IMG/VR virus record: IMGVR_UViG_3300031344_000004
Location: 1 to 64,000 of that record
Reading direction: 5' to 3' (one strand)
Length of the DNA: 64,000 bases
From: a virus
Shown here: in pieces, positions 54,138 through 63,366 of the stretch
How positions within the stretch are numbered: the first letter of the stretch is position 1
Layout: every line of letters starts with the position of its first letter
Made by a program: the position numbers and the translations under genes
The notes under the pieces: model-generated
Seen by the model: the letters and a program-made list of their open reading frames with translations, nothing else
What the model was told of the DNA's origin: nothing
The model's database searches: none

Positions 54138-55987
54138 TAGGCGCTCACGGTCGCAACGATGTCAATTTCGGGATACCTGATCTCGAAGATGCCACCCGCT
54201 GAGGGGAAGATCAGGCCGTGGTGGGTATTGGAATTGACATCAAAGGTGATGTTGCTGTACTGCATGTTGTTGACAAGGCCGTTGATGCCAGTGAACTGCA
54301 TGTTGTTGAGTGAAATGATGCCAGGCACGGTGTAGATGACGTTCCTGACGTTGTCGATGATGATGGGTTGATCGATCTGGAAGTTACCGATCTGGAAGTA
54401 CGTCTGGAGCTTTGTCAGTACGTTCTGCAACACGATCTGTCGATTCAACGACGGATCAATCAAGACATCAAAGTTGAACGTTAGGTCAATGACGCGAGCG
54501 TCGAGAATGTCGATGGCGTCGCTGATCATGCGGTAGGGATTGAGGTACTTGATCAAGTTCTGCTTAAGCGTGTCAGGAGAGGTGATCAATTGCCCTTGAG
54601 CATTACGGGAGACAATGAATAGTTGCGTCGCCAGTGGATTGTTGGGATTGGACCTGACGCCGGCTCGAAAGACGCGGCCAAAGTTGGCTGGAATGGTGTA
54701 GACGCGTGCCAAAAGGTCAGGACGGGTCACAATCCGCTCTTGACTGTTGCGGATCGCTGGTACCAACGCCGTCAAGTCAGCCGAAGAGGGCGCATCGTCA
54801 CCACCTGAGGCTTCGATCAAGTTGGTCACCTCGAGGCTACCTTTGACCGCCGCGGCGACCGCGGGCGTGGGGTTGCCCGGAAAGACCATGTTGAGCAACT
54901 TCACCGTCTGAATGCTGTCGTGTTCAACATTGTGACTGAGGCCACCACCGTAGCGATAGGTGATCTGGTACGTGGTGTTGGCCGCCGCAACACCCAACGT
55001 CGTCGTCTGGAGCAGTTGCTGCGGATTGATGGAGATCCGGGAGAACGTGGTGGTGTATGGAAAAGAGATGGCAAAGCTAGATGGGTCAGGAATGATGTCG
55101 TCGGTCAGCGTGTCAGCATTGCCACCGCCGAACGTCAATGTCGTTCGCCGAGTGTCAAGGGCCGTCGTGGCGGTGAAACGAAACGGCGCCGGAATGACCT
55201 TGATCGCGTTGGGGACGAGGTCATTGTCACCCGCGGTATTGGTGACGTTCTGGTAGACAACGTCATTCGTCAACGCATCGACCTCATAATAGGTGTTGCC
55301 CAATAGGTCATTGACGGTGACGATGTCAGACACGTTGGCATTCTGCAGGGTGATCTTGTTGAATGGAGTGAAGCCCGCGCCCACAATGATGTTCTCGGTC
55401 GTTTCCTGTCCCGAGATGCAGAGCCCGGATTGGGCCATGATGTAGGTTTGGGGCGTGCCATTGGGTGCCTTCTGACCGATCTTAATCGTCGCTGCATAGG
55501 CGCCATTTGACAGCGTCGCAGTGAAGTCAATGTCCTCAAGCAGGTTGAAGCTCGTCCCATTGTTGGCGATGAAGATTGAATTGGTCTTGATGATCGGAAT
55601 GGCGGCAGGCAGGGGCCCAATGGCATTATTGATGTTGGCGGCAGGCACCTCAACGTAGACGGTGACCGGGACGATGGCGGGGCTGGCACCGACGATGGGT
55701 ACGCCCGAAGTGTCAAGGATGCGTTGAATGTTGATGGTTTCGACGGCGGTGGAGGGATCGAGTTCACCGAATGCATGATCGATGTAGAATGAAAGGTTGT
55801 CCCCGACGATTCCTGCGAGATCGAGAAGGAGGCCCCCAAGGGATGCCTCCGAGAAGTCGCGTAGTCGATCGGGATAATATGTCCTCGCGTATTCTAGGAG
55901 TGTCGCGCGTAGTGAGTTAAAATCACGCGCAAGGTACTTGCGCTGACGCACAGTCTTTAAATCGTCACGTTGCAACGCCATGGTCAC
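54137..55987 (-). CDS. Baseplate wedge protein, T4 gp6-like
   Basis: 616 aa. N-terminal signature ARDFNSLRATLLEYARTYYP, DFSEASLGGLLLDLAGIVGDNLSFYIDHAF typical of gp6/baseplate-J-type wedge proteins, followed by the conserved ETINIQRILDTSGVP. It forms the inner iris of the baseplate with gp25. Next to the gp25-like gene, as in T4-related phages. Confidence 0.85.
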   Translation of the reverse strand: MTMALQRDDLKTVRQRKYLARDFNSLRATLLEYARTYYPDRLRDFSEASLGGLLLDLAGIVGDNLSFYIDHAFGELDPSTAVETINIQRILDTSGVPIVGASPAIVPVTVYVEVPAANINNAIGPLPAAIPIIKTNSIFIANNGTSFNLLEDIDFTATLSNGAYAATIKIGQKAPNGTPQTYIMAQSGLCISGQETTENIIVGAGFTPFNKITLQNANVSDIVTVNDLLGNTYYEVDALTNDVVYQNVTNTAGDNDLVPNAIKVIPAPFRFTATTALDTRRTTLTFGGGNADTLTDDIIPDPSSFAISFPYTTTFSRISINPQQLLQTTTLGVAAANTTYQITYRYGGGLSHNVEHDSIQTVKLLNMVFPGNPTPAVAAAVKGSLEVTNLIEASGGDDAPSSADLTALVPAIRNSQERIVTRPDLLARVYTIPANFGRVFRAGVRSNPNNPLATQLFIVSRNAQGQLITSPDTLKQNLIKYLNPYRMISDAIDILDARVIDLTFNFDVLIDPSLNRQIVLQNVLTKLQTYFQIGNFQIDQPIIIDNVRNVIYTVPGIISLNNMQFTGINGLVNNMQYSNITFDVNSNTHHGLIFPSAGGIFEIRYPEIDIVATVSA

Positions 55988-56005
55988 CCTTAAGTAGGAC
56001 GTACG

Positions 56006-56476
56006 TTAGATCGCGTACAACGTTACTCGTGTCTTGCGGTTAAAGATGTTCAGGTTTGGGATGCTGAATGTGATTGTGATTGTCACCTGTGCGATGCCCG
56101 GCGTCTGCCTACCCGTGCGGTCGATCTCCGACAGGAAGTTGACGAGGTCGATGTAGGGCATCCACCGTTGGACTGCATTCTTGATGCGGGTGACGGCCTG
56201 TGAGTCAAAGTCATCGGGCGACGTTAGGTCGCTGAGCAGGGGTTTGAGATTGGCACCGAAGTCATAGAGGCCCAAGCGCTCGCCCCAGTTGGTCTGCAAC
56301 AGGTTCCTGAAGTTGTCGACGACTTGGGTGCCGAGGTCGGTCGACGTCGCCAGCAGGTCGGTCGTCCCCAACATCAAGGGAGTGACGATGCCGATGACGG
56401 GCAGCGTGACGGCCAACTTATTGGCTTGCTGCGTCGCCTGGGTGATGCCTGATGACTTGAAGTTGTAGGTACCCAT
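56006..56476 (-). CDS. Baseplate wedge protein, gp25/GPW-like
   Basis: 156 aa from ATG 56476 (MGTYNFKSSG); the frame is open further upstream but not plausible. TNWGERLGLYDFGANLKPLL and TRIKNAVQRWMPYIDL match the gp25-like lysozyme-fold family (EPRV-type segment replaced by NWGERLG). Small wedge subunit binding gp6. Confidence 0.85.
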   Translation of the reverse strand: MGTYNFKSSGITQATQQANKLAVTLPVIGIVTPLMLGTTDLLATSTDLGTQVVDNFRNLLQTNWGERLGLYDFGANLKPLLSDLTSPDDFDSQAVTRIKNAVQRWMPYIDLVNFLSEIDRTGRQTPGIAQVTITITFSIPNLNIFNRKTRVTLYAI

Positions 56477-56481
56477 GGTGA

Positions 56482-56703
56482 TCAGGTGATCGTTCCAACG
56501 CCAGTGACAGGGCCTCCTGCTGCGCCCGGAGGGGCGATCAGTGCGGTGGGCAATACGAGGGCTTGGGCGACGATGACGGTGAAGATCTGACCCACGACAG
56601 TCTTCCACTTGTCGAGCGCCTCCGACTGTACGTCAGACGGAATGTTGAGGGCGGCGACGATGGCTTGAGCACACTGCGCCGCGGCGGCATCATTGAGGGG
56701 CAT
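56482..56703 (-). CDS. Small structural-region protein, 73 aa
   Basis: Helical, Ala-rich (MPLNDAAAAQCAQAIVAALN), then WKTVVGQIFTVIVAQALVLP, a hydrophobic stretch. Sits between the spike and gp25-like genes; many tailed phages have a similar small protein here. Function unknown. Confidence 0.6.
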   Translation of the reverse strand: MPLNDAAAAQCAQAIVAALNIPSDVQSEALDKWKTVVGQIFTVIVAQALVLPTALIAPPGAAGGPVTGVGTIT

Positions 56704-56730
56704 GATCTGTAACTACCTTTCGCATCGTCA

Positions 56731-58194
56731 TCACAAGAGAAGAATTTTCGTTGCGAACTCGCCATTAGTGGCGCCCGCGCCGTGCGAGCCGCCCATGCTG
56801 TCGACGATGGGTGCAGCCGTCACTTGACCCGAGCCGTCGCCGTTGCCGGTGATGGCCTTTGAACACAGGACGCTCAAGTTGGCACCGTCGCCGCCCAATT
56901 TGATGACGCCCTTCTTGGCGGGAGTGAAGACAATGTCGCCGTTGGTCCTGACGATGACAGACGCACAGTTATCGGGGTTAGCGTCAGGATCCTTGACGTT
57001 GCCATCGGCGTCCTTTTCCGTCGCCCCCATCACCAGGATGACCACGTCGTGCCGGGCGATCAACCTGATCTTGTCGGTCTTGACGCCTAGGGCACCCTCA
57101 CCTGAACCATCATTGATTGCCGTCGCCGAAGAGTGTGCAGCTACCACGCTGTCGATGCCGAATTTGGCGTCGGGCTTGGCTTTCTGTGACAGCAGGACTC
57201 GCGTCCTGTCGTTCTTGAAATCAACGTCGCCCTCTTGGCCCGTCAAGTCCTTCTTCGATTTTCCTAACTCCTTGCGACCCAATTCATTGACTTCGGCCTT
57301 ACCCGCCGTCAATGGAGTCTGCCCGCGGCCCACTACCACATCGATGGCCCCTGCTCCGCCCCTGATGTCACCAGCACATGGTTTGGGTACCATTCCCTGG
57401 TTGGGATCCGATGAATAATCTGAGATGGGCCCGGTGCGATCGGTACCCAGAATGATCAACGTGTTGTTGCTGCCTTCGAAGGCAATTTCATCGGGGCGTT
57501 TGCGGTATCGAGGCACCGCTTCGTACTGAATGATCTGTGAAGCATCGGACGTCGTCAACACCTTCTTGTAGGCATCGGGATCATCAGGTAGCGTCGCCGT
57601 CGATGGAATTGCATAGCGGTCGCCGTCCTTACTATTGACGACGCCATTCTTGAATTCATACTTGGGATCGTCGGTGCCATTAAAGACGTCGCTGAGGCCG
57701 GGCAAAAAAGATTGGTCGTGCTGTCGATCGGCGTGGGTGTAATTAAGATCCTCGACAAAGTTGGGTTGCACGATGCGACAGAACCAGTACCCGAGCTCAT
57801 TGGACTTGGCATCAGAGTGTTCAAACATCCCCCAAACGTGCTCTCCTGGTTTGGCAGGAAAGGCGAGGTGTGGCGGGAAAAACGGGTACAATACCATCAC
57901 CTTTTCACTGGCGCCTGAGTCACCTCCCATCACCCGGCGCGCGATGATCGAATTTCTCGGAGCGACGGTCGCGTATTGGATGTTGGCGACCTTTAGATCG
58001 TGTTCGTAGTGCGATAGCTTGGTGCCATCGAGCGTTGCCGGGTCGCTGATGACATCGAGAATGACAAAGCGTAGGAAGATCGGAAAGCCCCCGGGTGCAT
58101 GGTCGTACGCCGCCTTACGCCGCAGCACGTCGTCGGCGTTGCCTTCGGTGATGTGCTTGACCATCTCAAGCGCGTCATACTTGTTACCGGGCAC
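56731..58194 (-). CDS. Baseplate hub/spike protein, gp5-like
   Basis: 487 aa. An OB-fold-like segment MVLYPFFPPHLAFPAKPGEHVWGMFE (about 98-123) is typical of the gp5/VgrG N-terminal domain, followed by YWFCRIVQP. The C-terminal half has short, regular strands (KIRLIARHDVVILVMG; GDIVFTPAKKGVIKLGG) consistent with a spike beta-helix. No lysozyme domain is recognisable. It forms the membrane-piercing tip. Confidence 0.8.
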   Translation of the reverse strand: MPGNKYDALEMVKHITEGNADDVLRRKAAYDHAPGGFPIFLRFVILDVISDPATLDGTKLSHYEHDLKVANIQYATVAPRNSIIARRVMGGDSGASEKVMVLYPFFPPHLAFPAKPGEHVWGMFEHSDAKSNELGYWFCRIVQPNFVEDLNYTHADRQHDQSFLPGLSDVFNGTDDPKYEFKNGVVNSKDGDRYAIPSTATLPDDPDAYKKVLTTSDASQIIQYEAVPRYRKRPDEIAFEGSNNTLIILGTDRTGPISDYSSDPNQGMVPKPCAGDIRGGAGAIDVVVGRGQTPLTAGKAEVNELGRKELGKSKKDLTGQEGDVDFKNDRTRVLLSQKAKPDAKFGIDSVVAAHSSATAINDGSGEGALGVKTDKIRLIARHDVVILVMGATEKDADGNVKDPDANPDNCASVIVRTNGDIVFTPAKKGVIKLGGDGANLSVLCSKAITGNGDGSGQVTAAPIVDSMGGSHGAGATNGEFATKILLL

Positions 58195-58233
58195 CGGGTG
58201 ACCTCACCTCGATACGTAACCTACGCACGTGGA

Positions 58234-58623
58234 TCACGCCCCTTTGTTGATGCGATCGAACAGGTCGTCGGCGTCTAGCTCATTGTCCTTGCGTTCGGCT
58301 TGGGCGACGAGATCGGCGAGCTTGATCAGCTGGTCGTTGGCTTTTGCCATGCGTTCAATGCAGCTCGTCAGCGTTTTAGCGTGGACGGCGTATTCAGTGC
58401 TGGTGCTAGTGCTTTTGGCGTTGATCAGGTTGAAGACCTGCTTGAAGACGATGAAACTGTTCTGTCGATCGCTGATCGCGTTCTCATAGATGTTCTTCCA
58501 TAACTCACGTTTCTTGTCGCTGAGGTTCTCAATGTCCTTGAGTAGGTCACTGAAGTCACGAATTTTTGCCTCAAAGTCACGTTCGGAAATTTCAACAATG
58601 GACGTAGGATTAGGATCAGTCAT
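58234..58623 (-). CDS. Coiled-coil protein, 129 aa
   Basis: Charged helices with heptad character (FEAKIRDFSDLLKDIENLSDKKREL). Between the late sigma factor and the spike gene. Function unknown; it could be a chaperone or an accessory of late transcription or assembly. Confidence 0.6.
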   Translation of the reverse strand: MTDPNPTSIVEISERDFEAKIRDFSDLLKDIENLSDKKRELWKNIYENAISDRQNSFIVFKQVFNLINAKSTSTSTEYAVHAKTLTSCIERMAKANDQLIKLADLVAQAERKDNELDADDLFDRINKGA

Positions 58624-58648
58624 GACAATACTTAGGTGTAGGTGGATG

Positions 58649-59449
58649 TCAAAACAGCTTGAACTTTGGATCGAGCTTGAACCGACGGTACTGCTTCTTG
58701 ATCGCCTGCAGTGTCGTTGTCAATTGCTTGGGTGATAGCCCACTTAGTTCACGCATGTAGAGCAGGATGGCACTCTTGCTCAACAGGTCAATGTCATCAA
58801 TATTCTCGAAGATGGTAATAATGCTGTTGATGCACGCGAGTTCATTCTCCGACTTCACCTTGCTGCGGATCTCATATAGCAGACCCACCATCGCGTGCAC
58901 CGACGATTGATTTTCAAGCACCACATCTTGACCCGGGATAGTGCAGTGATCCTCAACAATGCGCTGTTCATTGGCTGACAGTGCTTCGGGATCGTCGAGG
59001 CTGACCGAACGGCGTACGCGTTGATTCTTCTGCTTCGTCTTGATGATGAGCCAGTTCTTTGAAACTACATTGAAGTATGAGAACGCGTTAGTTCCTCTGG
59101 TCGAGTCAAACTTATGTAGCGTCTCGAACAGGAAGTTGATGCAGTCGTTCTTCAGGTCATCGTAGGTGTCGTGCAGTGAAGTGAACTTATGGATGTTGAT
59201 CAGGTTCTCAACCAACTTCTGGAATGCCGGCAAGATGCTGGTGACGTAAAGCCTGTCTCGTTCCTTCTTGTCGCCGGCCTTGTCGGCGATCTGAAAGGCG
59301 ACAATGGCGGCCTGCGTGCCAGCATTGAAGTACATGCGGGCGGCCTTGGCGGCCGCCTTCTGCTCGGGCGTCAAGGGAGGTGTAGCAGGTTGAGGTTCGA
59401 CGATCATTGGATTGTGACCTTTGACGGCGACAACATTCTTACGCTTCAT
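58649..59449 (-). CDS. Late sigma factor, T4 gp55-like
   Basis: 266 aa. A region 2-like segment LVENLINIHKF, DLKNDCINFLFETLHKFDSTRG, AFSYFNVVSKNWLIIKTKQKNQ (about 88-140) matches gp55-type sigma factors, which lack region 4 and recognise a TATAAATA late-promoter -10 with the sliding clamp and gp33. It should direct transcription of the virion genes. This is the second sigma factor of the phage. Confidence 0.85.
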   Translation of the reverse strand: MKRKNVVAVKGHNPMIVEPQPATPPLTPEQKAAAKAARMYFNAGTQAAIVAFQIADKAGDKKERDRLYVTSILPAFQKLVENLINIHKFTSLHDTYDDLKNDCINFLFETLHKFDSTRGTNAFSYFNVVSKNWLIIKTKQKNQRVRRSVSLDDPEALSANEQRIVEDHCTIPGQDVVLENQSSVHAMVGLLYEIRSKVKSENELACINSIITIFENIDDIDLLSKSAILLYMRELSGLSPKQLTTTLQAIKKQYRRFKLDPKFKLF

Positions 59450-59482
59450 TGATCACCGGTTGAAAGGCCATGTTAGTTGATC

Positions 59483-59800
59483 TTACACCACATCGTCAGT
59501 CGTGGCCCCGGAACCGCCATAGGCCACGACCTTGCTGGCGACTGCCAACACGCTGTTGCGTGCCAGCTTGATGTCATGGATGACGTCTTGGATGACAGGT
59601 TCATCGCTGAGGACCGGGATTGCCGCGTGGTGAGCCAGCCGCGCGTAACAGTGATCGAGCACGTCGAGTGATTCTTCAATCTGATCGACGAGCTCTTCAC
59701 GTTGGTCGCTCAATGCTAGGTTCTGCCTCACCGTCACCAGGTTCAACCAGGCTGAGCCCAACAGTAACAACGTGACAATGATGGCCCATGCCCACAGCAT
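59483..59800 (-). CDS. Membrane-anchored coiled-coil protein, 105 aa
   Basis: N-terminal transmembrane helix (MLWAWAIIVTLLLLGSAWL), then a helical domain with DQREELVDQIEESLDVLD. Overlaps the glycosyltransferase start by 1 nt. A similar layout occurs in hypothetical genes of T4-related phages. Function unknown. Confidence 0.6.
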   Translation of the reverse strand: MLWAWAIIVTLLLLGSAWLNLVTVRQNLALSDQREELVDQIEESLDVLDHCYARLAHHAAIPVLSDEPVIQDVIHDIKLARNSVLAVASKVVAYGGSGATTDDVV

Positions 59801-60957
59801 CAGATGTACTCCTTGAGGGCGGCGTCGTACTGCTTGCAGATTGCACTGAGGCTGTACTTCTCCAACAACACTGGTGCCAGTTCAGTCGCCCACTGCTTGG
59901 GAATGGTGGGGCTCTGCCTGAACTTCAACACGCGCTTCTTCACATCTTCCTCACTGGCGTTGGCCCATCGGGCGCCCTTGACGAAGATCTTGTTATCGAT
60001 GCGGCTCGCGTGAACTTCGGCCAACTGGTAGTAGATGCTGACGTACTTGCCGTGCTTCATGAAGTCAAGGTGACCTGACCAGCCCGTGGCAATGACGGGT
60101 AGGCCCGACGCCGCGGCTTCGAGGATGGGGAGGCCATAGCCCTCGCCCCGCGTCAGAGTGACCAGTGCCTTGACCTTCGGGTGCTTGTACAGTGCAGCGA
60201 CCTCACCGTCGGTCATGTCGCCGTGAAGCAGGTAGGCCTTGGGAAACTTGTTGCCTCGCCGTGACTCATTGATGACGCCCGTCAATAGGTTCTTCGTCAG
60301 ACCGCGATCAATGAGGCTATTCTTACCGACGTTGGTCTTGAGGATGATGCCTACTTCGGCATCATCCTTGAACGTTTCACACAGCCACTTGATGGTGTAG
60401 AAGATGTTCTTGCGATCGCTCTCGGCGTTGGCGCCCGTCAGCTGGCCAAAGACCAAGAAGTTGAAGGGGGTGTCAAAGTCGAGCGCCAAGTCAATCGGAG
60501 GTTCGCTGATGGCGGTGCTGTAGGCCTCAGGAATGACGTAGAGGGGCCGCGTCACCGTGCCCGAATTGGTCAAGCACGCCTTGGTGTGCTGTGACGGGAC
60601 GACGACAGCAGTCATCTTGTTACATGCGGCGACCCACTCGGGATTGCAGCGGTCGGTCTCGACGCCGGCGGTGATGCCGATGTTGATGGGGGCAAGGGTG
60701 GGATCCCATTCATTGGGAAGTTGCAATTGCACCGTGACGTCGGCCTTGGTGTCGAAGGGCACGCTGCGCTGCATGATCTGTCCGACGAGGCCTCCGTGAA
60801 GCTCGGCGTCAATGAGCCAGGGTGTGTCTCCCCATGGCAGAGTACCAAACTTGACGTCAAGATCAGGACGAGACAGGAGCCACTTCGCCAGCTGGCGCGC
60901 GTGCACCCCGTAACCCGATTGTGTCAGTGAGGGTCCGCGAAGGAGGACGGTTTTCAT
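59800..60957 (-). CDS. Glycosyltransferase family 4-like
   Basis: 385 aa GT-B fold. N-terminal GYGVHARQLAKWLLSR, C-terminal TLTRGEGYGLPILEAAASGLPVIATGWSGHLDF, the E-x7-E motif of GT4 retaining enzymes. It shares the operon with the next glycosyltransferase (4-nt overlap). Possible targets: virion protein, modified DNA base or cell-surface glycan; not determinable here. Confidence 0.83.
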   Translation of the reverse strand: MKTVLLRGPSLTQSGYGVHARQLAKWLLSRPDLDVKFGTLPWGDTPWLIDAELHGGLVGQIMQRSVPFDTKADVTVQLQLPNEWDPTLAPINIGITAGVETDRCNPEWVAACNKMTAVVVPSQHTKACLTNSGTVTRPLYVIPEAYSTAISEPPIDLALDFDTPFNFLVFGQLTGANAESDRKNIFYTIKWLCETFKDDAEVGIILKTNVGKNSLIDRGLTKNLLTGVINESRRGNKFPKAYLLHGDMTDGEVAALYKHPKVKALVTLTRGEGYGLPILEAAASGLPVIATGWSGHLDFMKHGKYVSIYYQLAEVHASRIDNKIFVKGARWANASEEDVKKRVLKFRQSPTIPKQWATELAPVLLEKYSLSAICKQYDAALKEYI

Positions 60958-62210
60958 AGCTCCACCTTACTCCACCTCGCCGGCCGCTTGCCCGCTTTCC
61001 ACTCACTGACCAACTTAGTCAGTGACGTATCCCAATTAACAATCATCTGGTTGATGTTGTAGTCCCTCAAGGCATGTGCTCGGCACTTGATGCCTAAGGC
61101 GTCACGGCCCTCGGCACCCATGTCGTACACTGTCATGAAGGCCTTGGCCAGCGTTTCATGTGAACAGAAGTCCTCAAAGATGTAGGGCACAAGTTGATTG
61201 CCCACTAGCGTCTTGACCTCAGGTTCAATGGCCACTCCGTACTGCTCCCCCGTCTGATAGTCCTCGACCTGTCGCGTCAGGCCACCCGTCTTCAGTGCAA
61301 TGATGGGCTTACCTGCCATCTTGGCCTCGAGGATGGGTAGGCCAAAGCCTTCATTGCAGCTACGATTGACGACGGTGTCACAGACGTTGTAGAGGGCGTT
61401 CATCTCCGGGAAGCCGATGCGATCCTTCGAGAAGATGACGTGGTTGCGCAGGTGTAGCATGTCGATGACGTGGTGCAGGTTCGGGCCCTCAGGATCGAGG
61501 GGATCAGAGTGGCACACAAATGACGCCTTGCGGTGACCTTCCTTCTTCTCAAGCGCGTCGAGGAACTGCTTGAAGGAGACGATGATGTCGGACGGCACCT
61601 TGCGGCGTGCATTGCGGCTGACGAACAACACGGTGAAGTGATCGAGCCTGTCCTTACCCAGGACCAATTCCTTCAAGCGTGCCTTCTCGGAGGCGGGCAG
61701 TGGGAAGAAGATGTTGTCGGGGACGGCGTGCGGGATGTAGTTGGTCTTGTCGGGAAAGCGCTGGTGGACCATGTCGTAGGTCGGGTAGTTGATGCAATTG
61801 ACGAGGTCGATTGACTCGTAGATGACGCGATTGAACTCGGGCCACGGGGGATTGTCCCATAGGTGATTGTAGGCGATCGGACAGAGTTGGTGGATTTCGT
61901 CCTCAATCTCCCACACGTGCATGAAGAATCGTGGGTCAGTGAAAAGTAGTAACACATCGGGTCGTTCAACTGCAAGTACTTGTCGTAGGATGTTCTTGTT
62001 ACCAAAGCCATCAATGGGTTTGATGATGAAGTCATCGCTGACTTTGATGGTGTCGTAATTCTCGTGCTTGACGGCACCCCCGAATACTTTGAAGCTGTAC
62101 TTGCCGGTGTTGATGAGGCCTTGCGCGAGCCAACGGGACTGCGTTCCGACGCCCGAAGTAGACAACGGGTGATCTGCGAGCATCAGGATCTTCGTCTTCT
62201 GTTGTGTCAT
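60954..62210 (-). CDS. Glycosyltransferase family 4-like
   Basis: 418 aa from ATG 62210 (MTQQKTKILML), with GAAAGG upstream. SGVGTQSRWLAQGL near the N-terminus, FVSRNARRKVPSDII in the donor site, and SCNEGFGLPILEAKMAGKPIIAL with the E-x7-E motif. Upstream in-frame codons to 62318 lack support. Forms a pair with the preceding GT4. Confidence 0.83.
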   Translation of the reverse strand: MTQQKTKILMLADHPLSTSGVGTQSRWLAQGLINTGKYSFKVFGGAVKHENYDTIKVSDDFIIKPIDGFGNKNILRQVLAVERPDVLLLFTDPRFFMHVWEIEDEIHQLCPIAYNHLWDNPPWPEFNRVIYESIDLVNCINYPTYDMVHQRFPDKTNYIPHAVPDNIFFPLPASEKARLKELVLGKDRLDHFTVLFVSRNARRKVPSDIIVSFKQFLDALEKKEGHRKASFVCHSDPLDPEGPNLHHVIDMLHLRNHVIFSKDRIGFPEMNALYNVCDTVVNRSCNEGFGLPILEAKMAGKPIIALKTGGLTRQVEDYQTGEQYGVAIEPEVKTLVGNQLVPYIFEDFCSHETLAKAFMTVYDMGAEGRDALGIKCRAHALRDYNINQMIVNWDTSLTKLVSEWKAGKRPARWSKVEL

Positions 62211-62275
62211 TGCGGCCCAAGACCTTTCGTGATCAGCATCATACTCAACTCTAATCCTGTTGTGCAGGTATTGAT

Positions 62276-63145
62276 CTACGTACAGTGCGGCGTCTGGTAA
62301 AATTGACAGAACGTACAACTGGCCCGATTCTTCTTCGTCACCCCCGCCTTGATGCTAGTCAGCATGTTGTTGACGACCTGCAGCGACCGCCTCGTCGTCA
62401 CTTCCCCCACTGACACCGAGAACAATTCGCAGCGCGCGCCGGCCTTAGCAGTCCGCTTCAACAGAACGAAGCCACACCTGACGTCCTTGGGATCTGTCCC
62501 CGTCTTGATCGACCAATAGTTCTTGTAGAGGATGATCTGCGCCTTGACCATGTCGTCTTCTTTCTTCTCGCGCTTCCACCCCCAGCCACACGTCTTCCAG
62601 TCGAGCAACCAGACCAGTCGCTTCTTGAACGGTCCATCACACAGGATGACGCCGTCAATGTAACCCTTGAAGGCATGCGGGTGGCCCTCGATGGGTTCAT
62701 AGAGGTAGTGCTCGGCGTCGATGAACTCCCAATTCTTGAACGTCGCATCGAGCCACGCAGGTACTTCGGGCAGGATCGCCAATCCCTCCTTGCCGAACTG
62801 CGTGAAGGCATCGGTGGTGTAGTCACCAGGCAATCGGACGGCGTGCTCGGTCCACAGCTCTTTCAACTTGTCGAGAAAGATGCGCTTGACCATCTTGCGG
62901 GTGCGGAGGTAGTGCTCGCAGGCCGCGTGCATCGCCGTGCCGAAGTCCATGTGGACGCTGGGTAGATCGGCATCGATGTGGTCAATGTGCTGCAACTTGT
63001 GACGGTAACTGCATTCCGCCCAACCCTTGACTTCGCTGAAGGACACGTGCAGCTTACCCGTGGGCAATAACTCGAAACGCGACGGATCAATCGTTTCAGG
63101 TACCGCGCCGTCTGCACCAGCGACGATGTCCTCTGGTTCACTCAT
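62276..63145 (-). CDS. RecB/Cas4-like PD-(D/E)XK nuclease
   Basis: 289 aa. SFSEVKGWAECSYRHKLQHID (N-terminal motif), YIDGVI (Asp) followed by LVWLLDWKTCGWGW (the D-x-K core, about 175-188), and a C-terminal Cys group CTFCQFYQTPHC that, with C48, may ligate an Fe-S cluster as in Cas4/AddB-type nucleases. A phage recombination/replication exonuclease is likely. Start six bases after TAAGAT. Confidence 0.82.
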   Translation of the reverse strand: MSEPEDIVAGADGAVPETIDPSRFELLPTGKLHVSFSEVKGWAECSYRHKLQHIDHIDADLPSVHMDFGTAMHAACEHYLRTRKMVKRIFLDKLKELWTEHAVRLPGDYTTDAFTQFGKEGLAILPEVPAWLDATFKNWEFIDAEHYLYEPIEGHPHAFKGYIDGVILCDGPFKKRLVWLLDWKTCGWGWKREKKEDDMVKAQIILYKNYWSIKTGTDPKDVRCGFVLLKRTAKAGARCELFSVSVGEVTTRRSLQVVNNMLTSIKAGVTKKNRASCTFCQFYQTPHCT

Positions 63146-63180
63146 CCCATGATCTTATGCCACGTGCACGTCGAGTTCAA
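63146..63180 (-). promoter_or_regulatory. Leaderless-type promoter on the minus strand
   Basis: TTGAAC (63180-63175), 17-nt spacer, TAAGAT (63157-63152), six bases, ATG 63145. The -35 is close to the TTGACA consensus instead of GTGYAA. Confidence 0.65.
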
Positions 63181-63365
63181 CGGCCGCAGAACAGGCCTTC
63201 TCGCTGCATTGCTGCCAGGCAACGGTCGACAGCACCGGGCTCGCCGCCACGCTTGTTGGCCTCCTCGAGACGCTCGGCACAGCGTTGGAGGTGTTGTGCC
63301 TTGATGCCGTTGAGCAGGCCCGTCACCCACCACTTGTTGATGAGTTCAGATCGTTCTGTTGTCAT
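63177..63365 (-). CDS. Unknown 62-aa protein
   Basis: MTTERSELINKWWVTGLLNG, helical, basic. ATG 63365 is one base after the discriminator of the tRNA at 63367; the in-frame upstream extension would run through that tRNA. The region where a Shine-Dalgarno would sit is tRNA acceptor. Function unknown. Confidence 0.65.
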   Translation of the reverse strand: MTTERSELINKWWVTGLLNGIKAQHLQRCAERLEEANKRGGEPGAVDRCLAAMQREGLFCGR

Positions 63366-63366
63366 G

